Part shown: piece after piece, positions 1 through 5,269 of the stretch
How the letters are laid out: each line of letters starts with the position of its first letter
Numbering within the stretch: the stretch's first letter is position 1
Origin: an uncultured bacterium
GTDB lineage: Bacteria > Eisenbacteria > RBG-16-71-46 > CAIMUX01
Length of the DNA stretch: 12,629 bases
Direction: 5' to 3'
Assembly: GCA_946886185.1 (NCBI GenBank)
Contig: CAMPIC010000028.1
Span: 1-12,629 of the forward strand
Notes under the pieces: model-generated
Told to the model about the DNA's origin: nothing
What the model saw: only the letters and a program-made list of their open reading frames with translations
Database searches by the model: none
Program-made: the position numbers and the translations under genes

Positions 1-132
1 GAGGCAAGGCCGGAGGCCGACGCCGTCGATCGCCATGACGCTCGGTCAGGGTGGCGCTCCGTCGGCACGCGCGGCAGCGACCGCACCGTACGACGGCACG
101 TTCGGACAAATTTGCACCACTCAGGGGGAACG
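1..132. other. Upstream region of the deiminase gene, no gene seen
   Basis: I see no coding sequence with family features on either strand. The open frames that begin at about 35 and 51 run in the wrong frame through the deiminase gene. No convincing -35/-10 pair is visible. The only useful signal is the purine-rich ribosome site just before position 133. Confidence 0.5.
123..129 (+). promoter_or_regulatory. Ribosome binding site that fixes the ATG start at 133
   Basis: The purine run AGGGGGA lies 3-4 bases before ATG 133. The in-frame TTG at 112 lies upstream of this site and has no comparable purine tract, so the ATG is preferred. It also places the signal peptide directly at the N-terminus. 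Confidence 0.6.
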
Positions 133-1926
133 ATGCAGCTCGCCCGCAAGTCCTTCGTGTCGCGCTTCCTGTTTGCTCGGGTCCTTCCCGCGAGCTCCGT
201 TCTTCTTCTGTGTGCCGTGTACCCCGCGTCAGCCGAGTGGGACGTCGACGGAATCGAAGAGCTGCTTCCCCATCACGAGACGGCGGCGGAGCGCGAAGCC
301 TGGCGCGGACGCGAAGCGGAGCTCGAGGCGATTCGCGGAATGCGCGTGGCCGATCCGCCTCCGGCGGCTCCCGTTCGAAACTGCGCGGAATGGGAACCGC
401 TCTCCGGAGTTTTGATCCGGTATCCATTGGGTTTGCCGTACACCTTGCTGCGGGATCTGGACGACGAACTGACGCTCCATGTGGTCGTCTCGAGCGCCAA
501 CCAGAGCGCGGCGGTGTCGAACCTCACGAGCAACGGAGTGGACATGAGCAAGGTCCAGCTCCTGGTGCGGCCGAACGACTCGATCTGGACGCGCGACTAC
601 GGACCGTGGTTCGTCTTCGACGGCAACGAAGAGGTCGCGATCATCGATCATGTCTACAACCGCCCTGCCCGTGCCAACGACGATCTCATTCCGATCCACT
701 TCGGGGATCAACAAAGCATCCCGGTGGTGCATCACGACATGTGGCATACCGGCGGCAACTACATGACCGACGGGGCTCACATCAGCTCGTCTACGCGGCT
801 GGTCTACAACGAGGCGGCCTCCGCCAACGGGATGACACCCGCGCAGGTCGATCAGCTGATGCACGACTACTACGGAGTGGAGACCTATTCGGTGATGGAG
901 TATATCGAGCCGGGCGGGATCCATCACATCGACACCTGGGCGAAGTTCCTGGACGAAGAGACCGTCCTGGTCAAGGATGTCTGGCCGACGCACGGCACCT
1001 ACGCGAACCTGAACCAGCGCGCCACTCTACTCGCTTCGCTGCCTTCCTCCACCGGGAGGAACTATCAGGTCCATCGAGTCTTTTGCTACAACATCGGAAG
1101 CGGCCAGCCAGCGTCATACACGAACAGCCTGATCGCGAACGATCGCGTCTACGTCCCCCTTTTCGGAAACGCGACCTACGACGCGGACGCGCTCGCGGTA
1201 TATGAGCAGGCGCTGCCGGGCTACGACGTGCGCGGGTACACCTACAGCGGATGGTTGACCGACGACGCCCTTCACTGCCGGGCCAAAGACATCGCCGATC
1301 GCGGGATGCTGCGCGTCGAGCACATCGCGGTGAGGGAACCGCAGGAGAGCCCCGTCGCGATTACCGCGCGGATCGTTCCGCACAGCGGACAGCCGGTCAC
1401 CGTCGCCGAGCTGCACTATCGCCAGAGCGGCGGAGATTGGATCGTTCTGCCCATGGCGCAGGGCGCAGAGAACGAATACGCCGCCACGATTCCCGCCCCG
1501 CAGACGGGAGGGCCGACTGATTACTACATCCATACGGAGGATGGGAGCGGCCGCGCCGAAGGGATGCCGAGAGCGGAGCCGGCGGCGTGGTACACCTTCC
1601 TGCACTCGCCCGTTACCAGCGCGGTCGGCGAACATGCTTCGCCGACGGCCGCTCTCGAGCTGCGTCCGGGCGGGCCCAATCCGTTCCGGGACGCGACCTG
1701 GTTCTCGTTCTCGCTCGCCTATCCGGATCGAGTCGAGCTGGCGGTGTTCGATACGCAAGGACGGCGGGTCCGGACGCTCATCGACGGCGTGGTCTCGGAC
1801 GGAGATCACGCGGTCCGTTGGGATGGCCGCGACGATTCCGGCCGCGAGCTGCCCGCCGCGGTGTATCGTTATCGCCTCCGAGCGGCGGGATTGCAGTACA
1901 GCAGGCCAGTTCACCTCCTCAAGTAG
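133..1926 (+). CDS. Secreted peptidylarginine/agmatine deiminase-family protein with Ig-like and FlgD-like C-terminal domains
   Basis: 597 residues. Residues 1-34 form a signal peptide (basic start, hydrophobic core, AxA-type end before EWDVDG). The catalytic domain (about 84-390) has the Porphyromonas-type deiminase landmarks in order: CAEWEPLSGVLIRYP, WTRDYGPW (D155), MWHTGGNY, HIDTW (H265, D267), YTNSLIAN (N331) and ALHC (C382). Their order and spacing resemble the P. gingivalis PPAD residues D130, H236, D238, N297 and C351. An NRPAR stretch (R177, R180) sits where PPAD has its substrate-carboxylate arginines. An Ig/FnIII-like segment follows (about 397-495), then a FlgD-like domain from PNPF (515-518) to the end. 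Known family chemistry is hydrolysis of a guanidino group, giving citrulline plus ammonia (protein arginine) or carbamoylputrescine (agmatine). Secretion favours a peptide or protein substrate, which is inference. The SEC-C gene follows after 31 bases and is probably cotranscribed. Confidence 0.88.
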   Translation: MQLARKSFVSRFLFARVLPASSVLLLCAVYPASAEWDVDGIEELLPHHETAAEREAWRGREAELEAIRGMRVADPPPAAPVRNCAEWEPLSGVLIRYPLGLPYTLLRDLDDELTLHVVVSSANQSAAVSNLTSNGVDMSKVQLLVRPNDSIWTRDYGPWFVFDGNEEVAIIDHVYNRPARANDDLIPIHFGDQQSIPVVHHDMWHTGGNYMTDGAHISSSTRLVYNEAASANGMTPAQVDQLMHDYYGVETYSVMEYIEPGGIHHIDTWAKFLDEETVLVKDVWPTHGTYANLNQRATLLASLPSSTGRNYQVHRVFCYNIGSGQPASYTNSLIANDRVYVPLFGNATYDADALAVYEQALPGYDVRGYTYSGWLTDDALHCRAKDIADRGMLRVEHIAVREPQESPVAITARIVPHSGQPVTVAELHYRQSGGDWIVLPMAQGAENEYAATIPAPQTGGPTDYYIHTEDGSGRAEGMPRAEPAAWYTFLHSPVTSAVGEHASPTAALELRPGGPNPFRDATWFSFSLAYPDRVELAVFDTQGRRVRTLIDGVVSDGDHAVRWDGRDDSGRELPAAVYRYRLRAAGLQYSRPVHLLK

Positions 1927-1942
1927 GATGTGGACTCAGAGA

Positions 1943-1950
1943 GAGGGGAA
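1943..1950 (+). promoter_or_regulatory. Ribosome binding site for the SEC-C gene
   Basis: GAGGGGAA lies 7 bases before ATG 1958. It selects this start over the in-frame ATG at 1928, which lies next to the stop codon of the preceding gene and has no purine tract at the right distance. Confidence 0.6.
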
Positions 1951-1957
1951 TTTCGCC

Positions 1958-2437
1958 ATGCCGACGCCGAAACGAAACGATCCTTGCCCGTGTGGCAGCG
2001 GCAAGAAGTACAAGCATTGCCACGAGACGGAGGCGCGTCCGGCCGCGCGGCACAAGACGCTCGCGATGGTGGTGGGCGTGGGTGCGCTCATGATCGGCGC
2101 ACTCTGGTTCGCCAAGGTGTCGACCGCGCCGGAATCCGGGCCGGGCAACACCTCCTCGATGCTGCCCGGGAGCGCCAACCCGGGAACTCCGGGAGCTCCG
2201 CAACCTCCAGGTCCTGCGCCCGCAGGGAAGGTGTGGTCGGTGGAGCACGGACACTGGCACGACGCGCCCGGTCAGATGCCAGCCGGCCAGGCTCCCGTTT
2301 CTATTCCGGGTCAGACTCCGGCAGCCACTCCGGGGGCTCCGCAGCCTCCGGGTCCCGCTCCTGCCGGCAAGGTGTGGTCGGTGGAGCACGGGCACTGGCA
2401 CGACGCTGCTCCGGGGCAGCCTCCCGCCACTCCTTGA
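1958..2437 (+). CDS. Membrane-anchored SEC-C motif protein with duplicated Pro/His-rich repeat
   Basis: 159 residues. The N-terminus carries a SEC-C zinc-binding motif (NDPCPCGSGKKYKHCH, about residues 6-21), which in SecA and related proteins binds Zn through C-x-C and C-H and can contact partner proteins. A hydrophobic segment at about 29-50 (TLAMVVGVGALMIGALWFA) is a likely transmembrane helix. If the short basic N-terminus stays inside, the tail is outside. The tail is rich in Gly, Pro and Ala and holds two near-identical 26-residue units starting TPGAPQPPGPAPAG and ending VEHGHWHD. The His-x-x-His pattern could bind metal, but this is inference. I cannot assign a function. The gene lies 31 bases behind the secreted deiminase gene on the same strand, so coexpression is likely. 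No enzyme domain is present. Confidence 0.8.
   Translation: MPTPKRNDPCPCGSGKKYKHCHETEARPAARHKTLAMVVGVGALMIGALWFAKVSTAPESGPGNTSSMLPGSANPGTPGAPQPPGPAPAGKVWSVEHGHWHDAPGQMPAGQAPVSIPGQTPAATPGAPQPPGPAPAGKVWSVEHGHWHDAAPGQPPATP
2186..2263 (+). repeat. Copy 1 of a 78-bp in-frame coding repeat
   Basis: This encodes a 26-residue unit running from TPGAPQPPGPAPAG to VEHGHWHD. The second copy begins 141 bases further on. The two copies are the same in protein but differ at several silent bases, so the duplication is not recent and the peptide appears to be under selection. Confidence 0.85.
2327..2404 (+). repeat. Copy 2 of the 78-bp in-frame coding repeat
   Basis: It encodes the same 26 residues as the copy at 2186-2263. 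The differences I can see by eye are third-position changes (for example CAA/CAG, CCA/CCG, GCG/GCT, GGA/GGG). A Gly/Pro/Gln-rich spacer of about 21 residues separates the copies. Confidence 0.85.
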
Positions 2438-2510
2438 AACGTCGGTAGGTCGGCATTCCTGAGCTTCGGCTCGAACGACACCCGATCGCGCAGGGCGTGA
2501 GGCATCCGTT

Positions 2511-2545
2511 TCAATCAACTCCGATACCCAGAGTGTCCCCTGAGT
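2511..2545 (-). pseudogene. Probable scar of a collapsed Ser/Thr kinase gene downstream of the sigma gene
   Basis: Two pieces of the intact kinase locus lie one base apart here. Bases 2522-2533 are identical to 5282-5293 in the last codons of the kinase, and TCAATC at 2511-2516 matches the kinase stop region 5270-5275. Bases 2535-2545 are identical to 8147-8157, the leader with the ribosome site just before the kinase GTG. Both source ends carry GTCCC (5294-5298 and 8147-8151), which could be the microhomology of a deletion. Read on the minus strand, the sigma gene is followed by a kinase leader that jumps straight to a kinase tail. The alignment was made by hand. Chance similarity is not excluded, but the order and orientation are as a deletion would leave them. 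Confidence 0.45.
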
Positions 2546-2555
2546 GCAAGCGATC

Positions 2556-3155
2556 CTATGCTTCGTAGGGGTGGGGCGGCCGAGACGGTCGTTCCATCTC
2601 GCGCAACAGCCAGACACGGGCAAACGACCAATCTCGATCGATCGTGCTCAGACTGACTTCGAGAAGCTGAGCCGCTTCCGGGTGGGATAACCCAACAAAG
2701 AAGATGAGCTCCACCGCCCTGGCCTGGCGCGGAAAGGAGCCCTCGAGCCGGTCGATCGCGTCGTTCAGAGCCACGATGTCCAGGTCCGGACAGCCGAACA
2801 TGGTAGCGGCTTCGTCGCTCACTTGATCGAGGGGAAGCCGGCGCGCGTCCCCGCCTCGCTTGAGACGGTTGCGCTCGCGAGCATGGTCGATCAAGACGTG
2901 CCGCATGGCGCGAGCAGCCGCCCGCAGGAAGTGCCCGCGATCTTCCCAACGCGCGTCCCGGAAGTCGAAGAGCCGGATGCAGGCTTCGTGGACCAGGGCG
3001 GTCGTCTGGAGGGTGTGGCCATCCCGTTCCCTGGCCATCAACCCCTGGGCGGCGCGCCGGAGCTCTTCATAGATGATCGGAACCAGGCTGTCGTAGGCAG
3101 CGCGGTCGCCCTGACGCAGGCGCTCCAGTATCGCGGTGACATCCGTCTCTTCCAT
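2556..3155 (-). CDS. ECF-type RNA polymerase sigma factor of the kinase-associated (Sigma70_ECF) family
   Basis: 199 residues from ATG at 3155, which has AGAGGG four bases upstream. An in-frame extension upstream adds 18 residues without family features. Region 2 spans about 10-100 (AYDSLVPIIYEELRRAA, then TLQTTALVHEACIRL, then FLRAAARAMRHVLIDHARER). Region 4 spans about 135-190, with the helix-turn-helix LSHPEAAQLLEVSLSTIDRDW at about 156-176. The ALVHEA and HVLIDHARER motifs are typical of the PF07638/TIGR02999 group, often found next to Ser/Thr kinases. The usual acidic DAED patch of region 2.2 is absent, and T48, T51 and T52 lie at that place. No anti-sigma gene is adjacent. The gene is divergent from the kelch gene and on the same strand as the kinase at 5270-8140. 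Target promoters are unknown. Confidence 0.9.
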   Translation of the reverse strand: MEETDVTAILERLRQGDRAAYDSLVPIIYEELRRAAQGLMARERDGHTLQTTALVHEACIRLFDFRDARWEDRGHFLRAAARAMRHVLIDHARERNRLKRGGDARRLPLDQVSDEAATMFGCPDLDIVALNDAIDRLEGSFPRQARAVELIFFVGLSHPEAAQLLEVSLSTIDRDWSFARVWLLREMERPSRPPHPYEA

Positions 3156-3240
3156 CTCGCCCTCTGACCTGAATGCGCCGCCAGACGAAAAAGACCGACA
3201 CGATTTCATCTCGATCCGCGCCCATACCGATGGGACAGGG

Positions 3241-3266
3241 CGATCCTCTCACGGGACCTAGGATCG
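3241..3266. promoter_or_regulatory. Perfect 7-bp inverted repeat, candidate operator or hairpin
   Basis: CGATCCT at 3241-3247 is the reverse complement of AGGATCG at 3260-3266, with a 12-base spacer. It sits in the divergent control region about 85 bases upstream of the sigma start. No T-run follows, so it is not a terminator. A repeat of this size can occur by chance. Confidence 0.25.
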
Positions 3267-3395
3267 GGTCGAGGCCATGCCATGCCCGAAACGAGTGAGT
3301 TCGACGTAACGGATCCGGAATCACCGGGATCCCGCTCAGGAGAACCGGCGAACAGGACCGGCGAGCGGCACGCCGGCGTGCTGCAGCAGAAGAGT

Positions 3396-3400
3396 GAGGA
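3396..3400 (+). promoter_or_regulatory. Ribosome binding site for the kelch gene
   Basis: GAGGA lies four bases before ATG 3405 and supports that start over the upstream in-frame ATG at 3282, which would bury the signal peptide behind 41 hydrophilic residues. Confidence 0.5.
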
Positions 3401-3404
3401 CAGA

Positions 3405-5255
3405 ATGACAAGGTCAATCGGCTCGCGGATTCAAATTGCATCCTTTCTCGCGGCAGCCTGTCTCCTGTTTCGACCTACGGCGTCGGCGGCCGATCCGAAT
3501 CAGTGTCAGGAGGACTGTTTCAGAGCGATGGTTGAGTTCGCCTGGGATTGCACTGGTGGGCCCGGAGCCATCGTATGTGTGGTCGTTCCGAACGTTTGCT
3601 TACATTGTGCCGCCAAAGGCACGGCCGCATACAACCTCTGCCTGGAAGGCTGCTCCGAAGAAGGCGGGTCGAGCGCGCCCTATCAGGTACTCCCCAACGA
3701 AAGCGTCATCCAGTATCGCCTCGGCGACGAGGTGCCCGTCCAGGTCGGCCGATCTATGGACGGGGAGTTCCTGCCTGGTCCCGGCAATGTCACGGGAGCG
3801 GTTTTCCGCCTACTGGACCTCTCGGGCATCCCGGAGGGAGGGTTCCCGCCGGATTTGCCGATAGACGCCTGGCCGTGGATCCCTGCCGGATTCGGCGAAT
3901 TCGATGGCGATCGTTTTTGGAGAATTGAGCTGAACATGGCCGAGCACGTGAGTCAGGGCGCGCCGGTCAGCGGCTTCCTCCTGCGAGTCGATTTGGAGGA
4001 CAGCGTGTACTCCACGCAGATGGGCATGTCGGTCCTGATGCTCCAGGAATGCGCCTGCCCTGCCGAGTGGACGGAACATCCAGGCTCCGTTCCTTCGGCT
4101 CGCAACGCGCATGCCGCGGCGTATGACGAAGCATCCGAAACGTTGACCTTGTTCGGTGGGAACGATGGAGTGAGCGGTCTGGGAGACACGTGGGGCTGGG
4201 ACGGCTCTCAATGGACCCAGCTGGCGCCGCTGAATTCCCCGTCCCCACGCTGGGGACACATGATGGTGTGGGACCGGGAAACCGACCGCATCATTCTTCA
4301 TGGCGGCTTCAACGCCGAGCTGGGGTACCTCAACGATACCTGGATGTGGGACGGAGTCACGTGGACCTTCGTCTCGAATGCCGGACCCACCTGCGGCTTC
4401 GCCGGGATGGCCTATGCAGCCGATCGAAGCGCGACCGTGCTCTACGGGGGCGCGACCGCGTCGGGACGTTCCCGCGATACCTGGGAGTTCGACGGCATCG
4501 CTTCCTGGACCCTCGTCACCGACAACAGCCCACCAGGCTTCCGTTCCTTCCACACGATGGTGTACGACGAGGCCGCGGAGCGAATCCACATGTTCGGCGG
4601 GCAGCTCCCGGGAGGCGTGGAGACGAACGACAACTGGGTCTACGACGACGGTTCCTGGACGAACCTGGGACCATCCGGCCCATCACCTCGCATCAGCCAT
4701 CAGATGGGTGTCCGGTCGAGCTGCGGCACGATCCTGCTGCACGGCGGGGAGAAGGATGGCGTGTTGTACGACGATCTCTGGGAATACGTCGGCGAGTGGC
4801 GGCAGCTGAGCTCCGGTGGAGGAGCTGCCGGCCCCCTGAGGCTTGCAACGTTGACGCGGGCGCCCCGCGATCGAACCGTCCTGTTCGGAGGATCGAGCGG
4901 AGCGCAAGTCTCGGACGAGATGTGGACGTTCGGATGCGAACTCGATCCGTCCGATGCACCGAATGCTCCGAGCCGAGCGGATCGTCTCCACCTGGCGGTT
5001 CACCCGAACCCGTTCCAACCCCGAACCACGCTCGTCTACGATCTTCCCGAAGCGGGGCGTGTCTCTCTCACCGTCTATGATGTGCGTGGACGCCGAGTAG
5101 CTACGATCGCGGATGCTCACCAGTCGGCGGGACGGCACTCGGTCGAATGGAACGGCGCCGATCGCAACGGGCGTGCATTGCCGAGCGGCGTCTACATGAT
5201 TCGCATGGAAGCGGGCGGAAACGCAGCCATCGTGCATGTCGGAGTGATTCGCTGA
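3405..5255 (+). CDS. Secreted kelch-repeat protein with Cys-rich N-terminal segment and FlgD-like C-terminal domain
   Basis: 616 residues. Residues 1-28 form a signal peptide ending TASA|AD. A compact segment (about 34-84, from QCQEDC to LEGC) has eight cysteines and could form disulfides outside the cell. A domain of about 130 residues that I do not recognise follows and ends LQECACP. Residues from about 220 to 510 hold six kelch-type repeats, visible as FGG or HGG followed by a DTW/DLW and WDG pattern (LTLFGGNDG, IILHGGFNA, VLYGGATAS, IHMFGGQLP, ILLHGGEKD, VLFGGSSGA), enough for one propeller. A FlgD-like domain runs from HPNPF (533-537) to the end. Kelch propellers usually bind protein or glycan; no ligand can be named here. 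The gene is divergent from the sigma factor and ends 14 bases from the convergent kinase gene, so it lies between the two parts of a likely sigma-kinase module. Confidence 0.85.
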   Translation: MTRSIGSRIQIASFLAAACLLFRPTASAADPNQCQEDCFRAMVEFAWDCTGGPGAIVCVVVPNVCLHCAAKGTAAYNLCLEGCSEEGGSSAPYQVLPNESVIQYRLGDEVPVQVGRSMDGEFLPGPGNVTGAVFRLLDLSGIPEGGFPPDLPIDAWPWIPAGFGEFDGDRFWRIELNMAEHVSQGAPVSGFLLRVDLEDSVYSTQMGMSVLMLQECACPAEWTEHPGSVPSARNAHAAAYDEASETLTLFGGNDGVSGLGDTWGWDGSQWTQLAPLNSPSPRWGHMMVWDRETDRIILHGGFNAELGYLNDTWMWDGVTWTFVSNAGPTCGFAGMAYAADRSATVLYGGATASGRSRDTWEFDGIASWTLVTDNSPPGFRSFHTMVYDEAAERIHMFGGQLPGGVETNDNWVYDDGSWTNLGPSGPSPRISHQMGVRSSCGTILLHGGEKDGVLYDDLWEYVGEWRQLSSGGGAAGPLRLATLTRAPRDRTVLFGGSSGAQVSDEMWTFGCELDPSDAPNAPSRADRLHLAVHPNPFQPRTTLVYDLPEAGRVSLTVYDVRGRRVATIADAHQSAGRHSVEWNGADRNGRALPSGVYMIRMEAGGNAAIVHVGVIR

Positions 5256-5269
5256 CGGCCTCAACAGCG

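Larger units (their letters stand above)
3156..3404. promoter_or_regulatory. Divergent intergenic region between sigma factor and kelch genes
   Basis: These 249 bases must hold the promoters of both divergent genes. The open frame running from 3282 into the kelch gene is not counted as coding, because the signal peptide and ribosome site put the start at 3405. I see a 7-bp inverted repeat at 3241-3266 but no -35/-10 pair I would defend. Shared control of the two genes is an inference from the geometry. Confidence 0.45.

Noticed and set aside
229..993. Long minus-strand and alternate plus-strand frames across the deiminase gene
   Set aside because: They give Arg-rich products without motifs; the deiminase frame explains the region fully.
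2461..2472. Small hairpin GAGC-TTCG-GCTC after the SEC-C gene as terminator
   Set aside because: Only a four-pair stem and no T-run, so I do not call it a terminator.
2555..2569. Hairpin CCTATG-CTT-CGTAGG at the sigma stop codon
   Set aside because: It contains one G-T pair, is short and has no T-run on either strand; a weak structure likely by chance.
3291..3312. AAAC...CGTAAC as an ECF-type promoter
   Set aside because: Spacing between the AAC-like and CGT-like parts is too short for known ECF promoters.
3459..3461. Cys19 in the kelch signal peptide (LAAAC) as a lipoprotein anchor
   Set aside because: The -3 residue is Ala, not Leu/Val/Ile, and a standard TASA|AD cleavage site follows; ordinary secretion is more likely.
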